A DNA stretch of 64,000 nt from CAYZJD01 sp964483455 (GCA_964483455.1 CAZACK010000017.1:1-64000), one strand, 5' to 3'. Positions 28,361 to 37,075 are shown, numbered from the stretch's first letter. The notes: a model not told the origin generated them from the sequence alone. Made by a program: numbers and translations.

Positions 28361-30444
28361 GACGCCGCGTCATCTGGGTCATCCTCCGAAAGGAACTCCG
28401 AGAGTCGCTGAGGGACCGCCGCACGCTTTTCCTGATGGTGGGCCTGCCAGTGCTCTTCTACCCGCTGATGATTCTCGGCTTCAGCAAGCTGTTTGACGTC
28501 CAAACGGAGGCGGGCGAAGCTCAAGCATCGCGAGTGCAACTTTGGGGAGACGCGCCCCCGGTCCTTGTCCGTAGCCTGTCGGAAAACCGCCGGCTGCGAC
28601 TGGAGAACGTGGGGGCACTGCCGGACAGCGTGAGCCGGGAAATCAACTCCGGCCGACTCGCGCCGCCTCCGCCGCGGAAGCGGGAGGAAACGACAGAAAG
28701 GAAGGCCGAGCCGGAGCCAGAAACACTCTTGCAGCTCGCCGCCCGCCCGCTGATCCTGGACCGGCGGGTGGATGCGGTTCTCTTCGCCTGGCCGGGCTTC
28801 TCTTCAGCGCTCGAGCAGCAGCGCCTCGGCCACGTGTCGATCCTGTTCGACTCGGTACGAAGTGAATCCCGTCTGGCGCGCGACCGGTTGTCCGACGAGC
28901 TCGCCGGCTTTCGAACCGACCTTGTCTCCGGGCGGGTCAGGACGAAGAGGCTGGGCGAGGGATTCGCCACCGCGCTGGAGATCCACTCGCAGAATGTGGC
29001 CTCCAGCGCTCGCCGCTCCGGCCAGTTTCTCGGCATGATACTGCCGTTCCTGCTGATCGTCATGTCCGCCACCGGCGGCTTCTATGCGGCGATTGACCTC
29101 ACGGCCGGCGAAAAAGAGCGCGGCACAATGCAGACACTCCTGTGCGCGCCGCTGCGTCCGGTGGAGATCGTGGTGGGCAAGCTCGTCGCCGCGTGGGGCA
29201 TCGGCATGATCGCAAGCTTCGCCAATGTCGCCAGCCTGGGCGCGACCTTTGCGCGAATTTCCGTGCCCGGCGGGCAAATCCGGGTCGGCTTGACGGCCTA
29301 CGCGCTCGCCTTCGCGATGCTCGTTCCGGTCTCCTTGACGGTCACCGCCATTTTTGTCGCGGTGGCCGTTTTCGCCCGCGACTTCAAGGACGGCCAGAAT
29401 TATCTCACTCCGATGCTGTTTGCGCTGATGCTGCCATGCGCGGCGGCCATGGTGCCTGGCATCGAACTGAACCTGTGGACGTCGTTTGTGCCTGTGGCCA
29501 ACATTGCGCTGCTGATGAAGGCGCTGTTTCTTGGAGAAGCCCGCGCCGATCTGGTCCTCGCCGTCCTGGTCTCTTCGCTGGTTTGGGCGTGGCTGGCCGT
29601 GGTATTTGCCGCGCGCATCTTCGAGCGGGAGAACATCCTTCTCGGCGGACGCGACACGCTGCGCGGAATCTTCAGCTTCGAGCGACGACCGGGACTCACG
29701 CCGGCGGCCGACGATGCACTGCTATTCTATGCCGGGCTCCAGGTGCTGCTCTTTTACGGCGCGCTGTTGCTGAAGGACGCGGGTACGGCAGTCGCCGTGC
29801 CGGTCGTCGAGTACGCTTTTCTGCTCGCGCCGACCCTGGCGCTGGTCGTGGCCAAGCGATACTCCTGGCAGGCCTCCCTCAATGTTCGCCCGGCCGCATG
29901 GAATGCCTGGCCGGCGGCTATGCTGCTCGGTCTATCTGCGTGGACAGTCGGGGGCGGGCTCCTGGTGCGGCTGCTTCCTCCCCCGGAGTCATTGGTTCGG
30001 GCGCTCGAGAAGATACTCTTGCTCGACGGGAAGGCTATGCCGCTGTGGGTGGTCTGGCTCGTCGTTGCAATCACACCCGCCATATGCGAAGAACTTCTTT
30101 TCCGCGGCCTGTTGCTGTCGGCGCTGCGAGGACTCGGCATGTGGCCGGCGCTGCTCATCACCTCGCTGCTGTTCGGACTCGCCCATGCCTCCATCTACCG
30201 GCTTCTACCGACGCTTTTCCTGGGCCTGGTTTTCGGGTACCTGGTGTGGAGGAGCGGTTCTGTTCTCACCGGAATTGTCGCGCACGCGCTCAACAACGGC
30301 CTGATGGCCACCCTGGTTCACTACCGGCCCCTCGGTGAATTTCGGAACCTCGGTCAATCCGTGTTCCTGCCCTGGGACTTGATCGCGGTCGGGTCGATGG
30401 TGATGATCACCGGTCTATTGCTGTTACGGCTGCGCACACGATGA
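28357..30444 (+). CDS. ABC-2 permease fused to a CPBP (Abi/CAAX-like) intramembrane protease
   Basis: The protein has 695 residues. The N-terminal part is a NatB-like permease: a membrane helix near residues 24-42, a large extracytoplasmic region to about residue 220, then several helices (including ATGGFYAAIDLTAGEKERGT). The C-terminal part is a CPBP glutamic protease with EELLFR, FGLAHAS and HALNN, all expected catalytic residues. The fusion is seen in other Acidobacteriota and Planctomycetes. It overlaps both neighbours by four bases. The protease target is unknown. Confidence 0.88.
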   Translation: MRRRVIWVILRKELRESLRDRRTLFLMVGLPVLFYPLMILGFSKLFDVQTEAGEAQASRVQLWGDAPPVLVRSLSENRRLRLENVGALPDSVSREINSGRLAPPPPRKREETTERKAEPEPETLLQLAARPLILDRRVDAVLFAWPGFSSALEQQRLGHVSILFDSVRSESRLARDRLSDELAGFRTDLVSGRVRTKRLGEGFATALEIHSQNVASSARRSGQFLGMILPFLLIVMSATGGFYAAIDLTAGEKERGTMQTLLCAPLRPVEIVVGKLVAAWGIGMIASFANVASLGATFARISVPGGQIRVGLTAYALAFAMLVPVSLTVTAIFVAVAVFARDFKDGQNYLTPMLFALMLPCAAAMVPGIELNLWTSFVPVANIALLMKALFLGEARADLVLAVLVSSLVWAWLAVVFAARIFERENILLGGRDTLRGIFSFERRPGLTPAADDALLFYAGLQVLLFYGALLLKDAGTAVAVPVVEYAFLLAPTLALVVAKRYSWQASLNVRPAAWNAWPAAMLLGLSAWTVGGGLLVRLLPPPESLVRALEKILLLDGKAMPLWVVWLVVAITPAICEELLFRGLLLSALRGLGMWPALLITSLLFGLAHASIYRLLPTLFLGLVFGYLVWRSGSVLTGIVAHALNNGLMATLVHYRPLGEFRNLGQSVFLPWDLIAVGSMVMITGLLLLRLRTR

Positions 30445-31514
30445 GCCCCCGGGAACGAGTATTGCTCGCCCTTGATCACCGGGAGACGGACCGGGTCCCG
30501 ACCGACTTCCTGGCCACGCCGGAAACCTGGGCACAACTCAAGGCGCACCTCGGCATGAAGGACAGCGAGCAAGTCCTGCGCCACCTGGGTGTGGATGTGC
30601 GACACCCGCGGCAGCCGTATGTGGGGCCGAGCATTGTGCGCCACCCGGACGGAAGCTGGAACGATGCTTGGGGAGTGCGGCGGCGGACCATCCCCCACCC
30701 GCGCGGCGCCTACGACGAAATCGTGGAACACCCACTTGCCCGGCTGGAAGACCCGAGTGAACTGAACGCCTACCCTTGGCCCAAACCCGAATGGTGGGAC
30801 GCCGCCGCGCTGGAGGCGGAGATCCGCCGGCTCGACGAGGAACGGCCCTATGCCATGGCGCTCGAAGAGTTCGGGGACCCCGGCGGCATTTTCGAGATTG
30901 CCTGGTATCTGCGCGGCATGGAGCAATTTCTGGTTGACATGGTCGAGCGGCCGGACCTTGCCTGGGAGATCATGCGCCGCGTCACCGAGTTCTATCTGGC
31001 GCTGCTGGAGCGCGTTCTGACAGCCTGCGGCGATCGCATCGACCTCATCTGGACCAGCGATGACATTGCCCACCAGCGCGGCTGCCTCATGTCCGAGCGA
31101 CTCTGGCGGCAACTGGTGGCGCCCCACCACGAGCGTTTCAACCGGCGGGTCCACGATCTCGGTTCGCGAGTGATGTACCACTCTTGCGGCGCTGTCCGTC
31201 CGTTCATCCCGGGGCTGATCGAGATCGGCGTGGATGTGCTGGATGTCCTTCAATTCAGCGCGTCCGGAATGAACCCGTCGGAGATCAAGGGGGAATTCGG
31301 GGGCAGACTCGCCTTCCATGGCGGAATGGACGTCCAGACGACGCTGCCCAGGGGCACTGCGGAAGAAGTCCGGCGCGTGGCGCGGGAGCGGATCGACGTG
31401 CTGGGCCGCGGCGGCGGATACATCATGTCGCCGACCCACAACATCCAGCCGGATACGCCTCCGCTGAACATCCTGGCCATGTATGCAGAGGCGGGGAGTC
31501 TCAGGTCCGGATGA
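30441..31514 (+). CDS. Uroporphyrinogen decarboxylase-fold protein (MtaA/CmuA-like)
   Basis: A 357-residue protein of the UROD superfamily, beginning MSPRERVLLALDHRETDRVP, the typical start of the methyltransferase-like branch. It contains a Cys in VMYHSCGAVRPF and a terminal SPTHNIQPDTPPLNILAM. True HemE has a different N-terminal signature, so a corrinoid or small-molecule methyl transfer role is more likely than heme synthesis. It overlaps the ABC-2/CPBP gene by four bases and would be co-translated, with no obvious functional link. Confidence 0.8.
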   Translation: MSPRERVLLALDHRETDRVPTDFLATPETWAQLKAHLGMKDSEQVLRHLGVDVRHPRQPYVGPSIVRHPDGSWNDAWGVRRRTIPHPRGAYDEIVEHPLARLEDPSELNAYPWPKPEWWDAAALEAEIRRLDEERPYAMALEEFGDPGGIFEIAWYLRGMEQFLVDMVERPDLAWEIMRRVTEFYLALLERVLTACGDRIDLIWTSDDIAHQRGCLMSERLWRQLVAPHHERFNRRVHDLGSRVMYHSCGAVRPFIPGLIEIGVDVLDVLQFSASGMNPSEIKGEFGGRLAFHGGMDVQTTLPRGTAEEVRRVARERIDVLGRGGGYIMSPTHNIQPDTPPLNILAMYAEAGSLRSG

Positions 31515-31532
31515 CGGATCGAATGGCGCCAA

Positions 31533-31621
31533 GCTGGTTCGAGCTTCCGAATCTGCCTGGAGCCACCGTCGGGTGACCGGCCATGAGGTGGCGCTGCACG
31601 GCCTCACCCGGCGTGCGCGTG
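31533..31621 (+). pseudogene. Remnant of the 3' end of a Fur-family gene
   Basis: This stretch aligns base by base with the last 90 or so bases of the intact fur-like gene (26680-26772): TGGTTCGA, GTGACCGGC, GAGGT and CTGCACGGC recur in order with small deletions. It has no start and is not in one continuous frame. It precedes the intact Gfo/Idh gene in the same convergent geometry as at 26.77 kb. Confidence 0.75.
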
Positions 31622-31626
31622 GCACC

Positions 31627-32649
31627 TTACATTCCGCTGGCTCGCAGCAGGGCGTCCTGCACCAGCAGTTCCTCTTCCGGCTTGACGTTGAGCGCGCTCG
31701 CGGCCTGGACGGCGGAGGCCAGTGCCTCGAATTCCTCTACGTAGCGCCGGTAAGCGGGAAGAGGCACAGTTTGCACGCCGGCCTTGTAAGGCCCGGCCGC
31801 GCTCGCCAGGTCGATCTCCAGTTTCGGCGGTTCGATCGGACGAACAACGGCCGTGCCCTTAGTGCCGAGGATCTCAAAGGCGCGGTGGCGTCCCGCGGCC
31901 GGTTGCAGGGCCGAGCAGATGACGAGCCCCAGCGCTTGAGGATACTCGAAGACAGCTGCCGTATTGTCGGCCAGCCGGTCCTGAAAGCGCCCGTGGCGCT
32001 TCAGCGTCGGAGTCACCTTCATTGGCCTTCCCATAAGCCGGACCAGCGGGTCGATCAGGTGGCAGCCCAGCTCGAACATCTGTCCCCCGGGATACCGAGC
32101 CAGCTCAGGACGATCGACGGGCGGCGTTTGGGTGTTGATCGTGGCTCGCACGAGGTAAACGTCTCCCAGCCAGCCTTGGCGTGCCGCTTCCAGCGCAGCG
32201 TTGATGCCGGGATGAAAGCGCCACATGTAGCCGATCTGGACCAGCAGCCGCGACTTTCCCGCGAGCGCGAGCAGGGAGCGGAGCTCGGCGAGGTTCGTCG
32301 CGGGAGGTTTCTCCAGATGAATGTGCTTGGCTGCGTCGAGCGCCATTCGGGCGTGCCGGGCGTGGTCCTTGACGGCCGATTCCACAGCCACCACGCGGAT
32401 GGAAGGGTCCTCCAGCACGGCGCGCTGTTCGAGGAGGGGCACGCCGGCGTCGCGGTAGCGCCGCGAGGTTTCTTCGTCCTCGGCCCACACTCCGGCCAGC
32501 TCGTAGCGAGACGACTCCCGCGCCACCCGGACTTTTTCCCAGGCGTGCGAGTGCTTCACGCCGAGGAACGCGATGCGGACCTTTTCGGGCAGGGCTGCGT
32601 GTACCACAGCCGCGCCGGTGAGGACGAACTGACGTCTGGTCAACTCCAT
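31627..32649 (-). CDS. Gfo/Idh/MocA-family oxidoreductase
   Basis: A 340-residue NAD(P)-dependent dehydrogenase of sugars or inositols. The leader MELTRRQFVLTGAAVVHAA looks like a Tat signal. The Rossmann start is VRIAFLGVKHSHAW, and the family motifs are HLEKPPA and QIGYMWRFHPG, with the C-terminal beta sheet intact. It is divergent from a secreted nucleoside hydrolase with 29 bases between. Its last 350 or so bases are duplicated in decayed form at 26777-27221. Confidence 0.85.
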   Translation of the reverse strand: MELTRRQFVLTGAAVVHAALPEKVRIAFLGVKHSHAWEKVRVARESSRYELAGVWAEDEETSRRYRDAGVPLLEQRAVLEDPSIRVVAVESAVKDHARHARMALDAAKHIHLEKPPATNLAELRSLLALAGKSRLLVQIGYMWRFHPGINAALEAARQGWLGDVYLVRATINTQTPPVDRPELARYPGGQMFELGCHLIDPLVRLMGRPMKVTPTLKRHGRFQDRLADNTAAVFEYPQALGLVICSALQPAAGRHRAFEILGTKGTAVVRPIEPPKLEIDLASAAGPYKAGVQTVPLPAYRRYVEEFEALASAVQAASALNVKPEEELLVQDALLRASGM

Positions 32650-32678
32650 ATGCTGCTACGATGTTACCGGAACCCCCT

Positions 32679-33689
32679 ATGAACGTCCTGCTTCGAATTC
32701 TCGTGCCGGTACTGGCCCTGGGTGTGTGGCCCTGCTTTGCGGCTGTTCCGATCATCTTCGACACGGACATGGGCAACGACATCGACGACGCGCTGGCGTT
32801 GGCGATGATCCACGCTCTCGAAAGCCGGGGCGAGGCGAGGCTGCTGGCGGTCACGCTGACGAAGGACAACCCCTACGCTTCCGTTTACGTGGATCTGGTC
32901 AATCACTTCTATGGCCGCGGGTCGATTCCGATCGGCGTGGTGCGGGGAGGGAAGACCCCGGAGGACAGCGCGATGATCCGCGTGCCCGCGGAACGTAAGC
33001 GGCCCGACGGGACGCCGTTGTACCCGCGCCGGTTGTCCAGCGGCAGGGACGCACCGGAGGCTGCCGGCCTGCTCCGCGAGGTTCTGGCGGCGCAGGCGGA
33101 CGGCAGCGTGGTGATGGCGCAGGTCGGCTTCAGCACGAATCTCGCGCGTCTTTTGGAGACACCGGGCGATCGCCACAGCCCGCTCGGGGGCAGGGAACTG
33201 GTGGCGCGCAAGGTGCGGCTGCTGTCGGTCATGGCCGGGCAATTTCCAGGCGGGCGGCCGGAGTATAACGTGAAGATCGACTTGCCGGCATCCACGCGCC
33301 TGTTTGCGGACTGGCCTACCCCGGTGGTCGCCAGCGGCTTTGAGATCGGCGAAACCATCCTCTACCCGGCAGGGAGCATCGAGAACGATTTCCGTTATGT
33401 GGCGCATCATCCGGTCGCAGACGCCTACCGCAACTACATGAGGATGCCCTACGACCGGCCGACCTGGGACCTCACGGCGGTATTGTACGCGGTGCGCGGG
33501 GATCGCGACTATTTCGAGCTGTCCGAACCCGGTTGGATCCGGGTAGACGCCGAGGGCCGCACGAGACTCGAAGCCGATCCGGCCGGCCGCCACCGGTACC
33601 TGCTGGTGGACGACATTCGCCGCGCTCGCGTGCTGGAAGCCCTCATCCAACTCGCCTCTCAGCCGCCCTCCGGGAAGCCGTCAAACTGA
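32679..33689 (+). CDS. Secreted nucleoside hydrolase (inosine/uridine-preferring family)
   Basis: A 336-residue protein with signal peptide MNVLLRILVPVLALGVWPCFA. The mature N-terminus IIFDTDMGNDIDDALALAM is the Ca2+-binding Asp cluster of nucleoside hydrolases. The substrate-binding MAQVGFSTNLARLL and EIGETI segments follow. It would release bases from nucleosides, or act on a related N-glycoside, outside the cytoplasm. The ATG at 32679 gives a clean signal peptide. It is divergent from the Gfo/Idh gene. Confidence 0.85.
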   Translation: MNVLLRILVPVLALGVWPCFAAVPIIFDTDMGNDIDDALALAMIHALESRGEARLLAVTLTKDNPYASVYVDLVNHFYGRGSIPIGVVRGGKTPEDSAMIRVPAERKRPDGTPLYPRRLSSGRDAPEAAGLLREVLAAQADGSVVMAQVGFSTNLARLLETPGDRHSPLGGRELVARKVRLLSVMAGQFPGGRPEYNVKIDLPASTRLFADWPTPVVASGFEIGETILYPAGSIENDFRYVAHHPVADAYRNYMRMPYDRPTWDLTAVLYAVRGDRDYFELSEPGWIRVDAEGRTRLEADPAGRHRYLLVDDIRRARVLEALIQLASQPPSGKPSN

Positions 33690-33736
33690 GCCACCGGATT
33701 GGCGAACGCCCCGCAGCGCGATAGGGTTGACTGCGG

Positions 33737-34291
33737 GTGTACAATGCGACAACTGGGCCATTTCATGCCAACGCTCTGGCGGTGGATCGTGTGGCGTTGG
33801 AGGTGATGGGCCTTCCGCCGAAAAACTACGCCTTCCACCTGGATCTGGCGGCGCGCAAAGGGTTGGGGCCATCGTCGCCGGCTGAGGTCATCCTTCAGGG
33901 CGATCCGCTGAGGGTGGTGGGCTTCCTCAAAGCGCAAGTGACGGTGCCGCCGATGCTATGGCCATCTCCGGTGCCCGCCGCCATGTCATTCCGTGCCGGC
34001 GGAGCCATGCGCTTGTATTACAGGCCCGTCACCGATTCCTACTACCGGCTCGAGGTGATCTCGGACCCGGACGAGACGCCCGGCGTAGTCGTGTGGCGGA
34101 CCATATTCGACTGGACACAACTGCCGGCCGCCTCCGGGGTCTCCTACATCGAGTGGGATGGTCGCGATGACGCCGGCAACCTGCTGCCGCCCGGCCGATA
34201 CCTGGCGCGCCTTCTGGCCCGATACAGCATCAGCGACACCAATCCGAAAAAACTACACACGGCATCGAGCTTCTTGACGGTACTCTCCTGA
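33737..34291 (+). CDS. Hypothetical protein with a FlgD-Ig-like C-terminal domain, probably truncated
   Basis: A 184-residue frame from a GTG. The last 100 residues carry WRTIFDWTQL and YIEWDGRDDAGNLLPPGRYL, the hallmark of FlgD immunoglobulin-like domains, which usually terminate large extracellular proteins. There is no signal peptide and no strong ribosome site, so this may be the 3' remnant of a longer secreted protein, or the start may be misplaced. Function unknown. Confidence 0.55.
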   Translation: MYNATTGPFHANALAVDRVALEVMGLPPKNYAFHLDLAARKGLGPSSPAEVILQGDPLRVVGFLKAQVTVPPMLWPSPVPAAMSFRAGGAMRLYYRPVTDSYYRLEVISDPDETPGVVVWRTIFDWTQLPAASGVSYIEWDGRDDAGNLLPPGRYLARLLARYSISDTNPKKLHTASSFLTVLS

Positions 34292-34317
34292 CGAGCCGGA
34301 GTGCAAGCGGAAGTCGG

Positions 34318-34347
34318 GACGCGGCACGCGCAGAGCGTGCGCCACGC
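34318..34347 (+). repeat. 30-base palindromic repeat (copy 1)
   Basis: The core GGCACGC-GCAGA-GCGTGCGCC is an imperfect hairpin. The same 30 bases with two differences occur on the opposite strand at 48939-48968. It lies in the 217-base gap before the ilv promoter. It resembles a REP-type element. Confidence 0.65.
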
Positions 34348-34473
34348 CCCTCAGTCGGCTTCCCAGCCGCAACGCACAGCCGGTCGAGGCCGAGCCCCCC
34401 AACAGCGAATCAGACGCCTGAGTCATTTCATTATCGCGCTCCTATCATAAATGACTTTTATAACTAGACGCTC

Positions 34474-34502
34474 TTGCATTTCCGTGACTTTCGAGGTATC
34501 CT
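34474..34502 (+). promoter_or_regulatory. Sigma-70-type promoter of the ilv operon
   Basis: TTGCAT (34474-34479), a 17-base spacer, and TATCCT (34497-34502). The expected transcription start coincides with the GTG that opens the leader peptide at 34509, so the leader mRNA would be leaderless. Confidence 0.65.
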
Positions 34503-34508
34503 GTTTTC

Positions 34509-34637
34509 GTGGACCCGTCGGCCGCCTGTGAATTCTCCTCCAAGTGCCAGCGGCCTACCCGTGCCCACATCCTGCCCGCCCTTCGGGTAATCGTCATTAT
34601 TGGAATTATTGGGGTCACCGTATCTGCCCCCGCCTGA
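34509..34637 (+). CDS. Branched-chain leader peptide of the ilv operon
   Basis: A 42-residue peptide beginning at GTG (MDPSAACEFSS) and ending ALRVIVIIGIIGVTVSAPA before TGA at 34635-34637. Codons 27-38 contain five Ile and four Val codons. Such peptides cause ribosome stalling when charged Ile- or Val-tRNA is scarce. Position between promoter and terminator, and overlap with the antiterminator arm, support a regulatory role. An internal start is possible. Confidence 0.8.
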   Translation: MDPSAACEFSSKCQRPTRAHILPALRVIVIIGIIGVTVSAPA

Positions 34638-34677
34638 CAGGTCCTAGAGGGTAATCCAAGGGGCCACCGGCGGGGGC
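34626..34677 (+). promoter_or_regulatory. Antiterminator of the ilv attenuator
   Basis: GCCCCCGCC (34626-34634), at the end of the leader peptide, is exactly complementary to GGCGGGGGC (34669-34677). The second arm shares bases 34669-34671 with the terminator stem, so the two structures compete. A ribosome at the leader stop would cover the first arm and favour termination; a ribosome stalled at the Ile/Val codons would leave it free. Confidence 0.7.
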
Positions 34678-34700
34678 GGAAATCAGCCGGTGGCCCTTTT
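34661..34700 (+). terminator. Attenuator terminator before ilvB
   Basis: GGGCCACCGGC (34661-34671) pairs perfectly with GCCGGTGGCCC (34686-34696) and is followed by TTTT. It lies 75 bases before ilvB, after the leader peptide, as an intrinsic terminator for attenuation. Confidence 0.85.
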
Positions 34701-34775
34701 GCTATCTGCGCAGGAGTTCCGGGAGGGCCCTCGGCCGAACAGGGTGCTGAACATCTTGAGTTGGAGGTTTGAGTC

Positions 34776-36506
34776 ATGTCGAATTTGATGAGCGGCGCGC
34801 GGATGCTTCTGGAATGCTTGGTTCGAGAGGGCGTCGATTGTTTCTTCGGCTACCCCGGCGGCGTCACGCTGCCTTTTTATGACGCGATGTACGAGCACCC
34901 GATCCGGCATGTGCTCGTACGCCATGAGGAGAACGCCGCCTTCGCCGCCGAGGGCTATGCCCGAGCCACCGGCAAGGTGGGCGTTTGTTGCGCGACTTCC
35001 GGCCCGGGCGCAACGAATCTGACCACTGGTCTTGTTAACGCGCTGATGGACTCCATCCCGATCGTCGCCATCACCGGCCAGGTCACCACCAAGCTCATCG
35101 GCACCGACGCGTTCCAGGAAGCTGACACGTTCGGCATCACGCGGTCCTGCACCAAGCACAACTACCTGGTCAAGGCGCTGACCGACCTGCCGCAGATCAT
35201 TCACGAAGCGTTTTACATCGCCTCGACGGGCCGTCCGGGGCCGGTTTTGGTCGACGTTCCCAAGGACGTGTTTCAGGCGCAGGCGCACTACGCGCCGGTC
35301 TCCGCCATCCACCTTCCGGGCTACAGAGTCACCACCGAAGGGCACACAGGCCAGATCCGGCGGGCCGCACAGATGATCTGGGAGGCGCAGCGTCCGTTCG
35401 TCTATGCCGGTGGCGGCATCATTGCCTCGGGCGCATCCGCCGAGCTTCGCGAGCTGGTGGAGATCGTCGACGCGCCGGCGGTCTGCACGTTGATGGGGCT
35501 GGGGGGCCTTCCCTCGGATCATCCCAATTTCATCAGCATGCCCGGCATGCACGGCAGCTACGCCGCCAACATGGGCATGAGCGGCGCGGACCTGCTGATC
35601 GCCCTCGGCGTGCGGTTCGACGACCGGGTCACCGGCCGGCTGGCCGCCTTCGCCCCCCACGCCAAAGTCATCCACGTCGACATCGACCCCGCCGAGATCG
35701 GCAAGAACCGAGCCGCCGATTTGCCGATCGTCGGCGACGCCAAGGCCGTGCTGACGCGCCTCAACAAGTTCCTGCGCGAGTTGGAGCCTTCCATGGCCGA
35801 GCGCAATGTCCTTCCCCGCCGGGCCTGGTGGCGGCAAATCCGCGAATGGCAGAGCCAGCACCCGCTGCTTCCCGCCATTTCGGACTCCGACATCAAGCCC
35901 CAGCACGTGATGATGGAGATCGACCGCCTGTCCGGCGGGCGGGCGATCGTCACCGCCGACGTCGGCCAGCACCAGATGTGGGCCGCCCAGTTCATCCGGT
36001 TCTCCGAGCCGCGCCTGTGGATCAACTCCGGAGGCCTCGGCTCGATGGGCTTCGGGCTGCCGTCGGCCATTGGCGCCCAGTTCGCCCGCCCCGACAGGCT
36101 CGTCTTTGCGGTCGTTGGGGACGGCGGATTCCAGATGTCCGTTCCCGAACTGGCGACCATCGCCAGCAACGGCCTGCCGATCAAGATCGTTATCGTGAAC
36201 AACGGCTACCTCGGCATGGTCAGACAGTGGCAGGAGCTGTTCTACAACAACCGCCTCTGCGCCGTCGAACTGGACTCCTTTCCGAACGCCGAGAAACTCG
36301 CCGCCGCGTACGGCTTCAAGGGCCGCACCATTGAGCACCCGCGCGAGCTGGCGCCGGCGCTCGAAGCCGCAGTTAACGAGCCTGGACCGTACCTGCTGAA
36401 CGTCCGCGTCTCGCCGTTCGAGAATGTCTACCCGATGGTGCCGGCCGGCGGCGCCATCAACGAGATGGTGCTCGGCCCGCCACAGCCGGTCCCGGTCCCC
36501 AAGTAA
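34776..36506 (+). CDS. ilvB: Acetolactate synthase, large subunit
   Basis: This TPP-dependent enzyme makes acetolactate or acetohydroxybutyrate, the first common step of valine and isoleucine synthesis. In the 576-residue protein the TPP-activating Glu lies in VRHEENAAFAAEGYARATG, the FAD region includes ALGVRFDDRVTGRL, and the TPP/Mg motif runs from VVGDGGFQMSVPEL to IVIVNN. GGAGG precedes the start. It is the first structural gene after the attenuator and is followed after 11 bases by ilvN. Confidence 0.96.
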   Translation: MSNLMSGARMLLECLVREGVDCFFGYPGGVTLPFYDAMYEHPIRHVLVRHEENAAFAAEGYARATGKVGVCCATSGPGATNLTTGLVNALMDSIPIVAITGQVTTKLIGTDAFQEADTFGITRSCTKHNYLVKALTDLPQIIHEAFYIASTGRPGPVLVDVPKDVFQAQAHYAPVSAIHLPGYRVTTEGHTGQIRRAAQMIWEAQRPFVYAGGGIIASGASAELRELVEIVDAPAVCTLMGLGGLPSDHPNFISMPGMHGSYAANMGMSGADLLIALGVRFDDRVTGRLAAFAPHAKVIHVDIDPAEIGKNRAADLPIVGDAKAVLTRLNKFLRELEPSMAERNVLPRRAWWRQIREWQSQHPLLPAISDSDIKPQHVMMEIDRLSGGRAIVTADVGQHQMWAAQFIRFSEPRLWINSGGLGSMGFGLPSAIGAQFARPDRLVFAVVGDGGFQMSVPELATIASNGLPIKIVIVNNGYLGMVRQWQELFYNNRLCAVELDSFPNAEKLAAAYGFKGRTIEHPRELAPALEAAVNEPGPYLLNVRVSPFENVYPMVPAGGAINEMVLGPPQPVPVPK

Positions 36507-36517
36507 AGGAGTGAGTC

Positions 36518-37075
36518 ATGCTGCAAGTTATTTCGCTGCTCGTCGAGAACAAACCCGGCGCTCTCATGCGCGTCACCGGCGTTCTTACTGCCCGCGGGTA
36601 CAATATTGAAAGTCTCACGGTCGCCCGGACTCTCGATCCCGGCCTGTCGCGCATGACGATTGTCGTCGACGTTGACCCGAACCTCCGCGCCCTCCTGGTC
36701 AAGCAGATGAACCGGCTGGTGAACGTTCTTCAGGTCAGCGATCTCACCGAAGACAACGCCGTCACACGAGAAATGGTGCTCGTCCGCGTCCGTGTGCCAA
36801 TGGAAAAACGCACCGCGGTTCTGAAGGAGGCCGAGATCTTCGGGGCGCGGGTCGTCGATTCTTCCGTCGACGGCTTCGCGCTGGAGGCCACCGGAGACGC
36901 CGAGAAGCTCGACGAGTTTATCGCCATCATGCGCAGTTACGGTGAATTCGAGATCGCCCGTTCGGGCGTTGTGGCAATGTCGCTCAAGCCGAAGAAACCT
37001 CGTTTGTCGCCGCCGATTCCCACAAGAGGAGATACCGAAGCAGTCGAACAACACACTGGAGTGCTCAATGGCTAA
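36518..37075 (+). CDS. ilvN: Acetolactate synthase, small regulatory subunit
   Basis: A 185-residue regulatory chain with an N-terminal ACT domain (LLVENKPGALMRVTGVLTAR, then GYNIESLTV) that binds valine for feedback inhibition, and a C-terminal ALS_ss_C domain (KEAEIFGARVVDSSVDGF). AAAGGAG precedes the ATG. Its last eight bases overlap the ilvC start. The C-terminal tail of about 20 residues is less conserved. Confidence 0.94.
   Translation: MLQVISLLVENKPGALMRVTGVLTARGYNIESLTVARTLDPGLSRMTIVVDVDPNLRALLVKQMNRLVNVLQVSDLTEDNAVTREMVLVRVRVPMEKRTAVLKEAEIFGARVVDSSVDGFALEATGDAEKLDEFIAIMRSYGEFEIARSGVVAMSLKPKKPRLSPPIPTRGDTEAVEQHTGVLNG

Noticed and set aside
30441..31514. hemE (uroporphyrinogen decarboxylase)
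   Set aside because: The sequence has the MtaA/CmuA-type N-terminus rather than the HemE signature, and no heme genes are nearby.
33727..33745. TTGACT ... TACAAT promoter before the FlgD-Ig-like ORF
   Set aside because: The two hexamers are only seven bases apart, far too close for sigma-70. Only the -10-like box is credible.
34509..34775. T-box riboswitch ahead of ilvB
   Set aside because: No T-box consensus or specifier-loop layout is present, whereas the Ile/Val-rich ORF and competing arms fit peptide attenuation.
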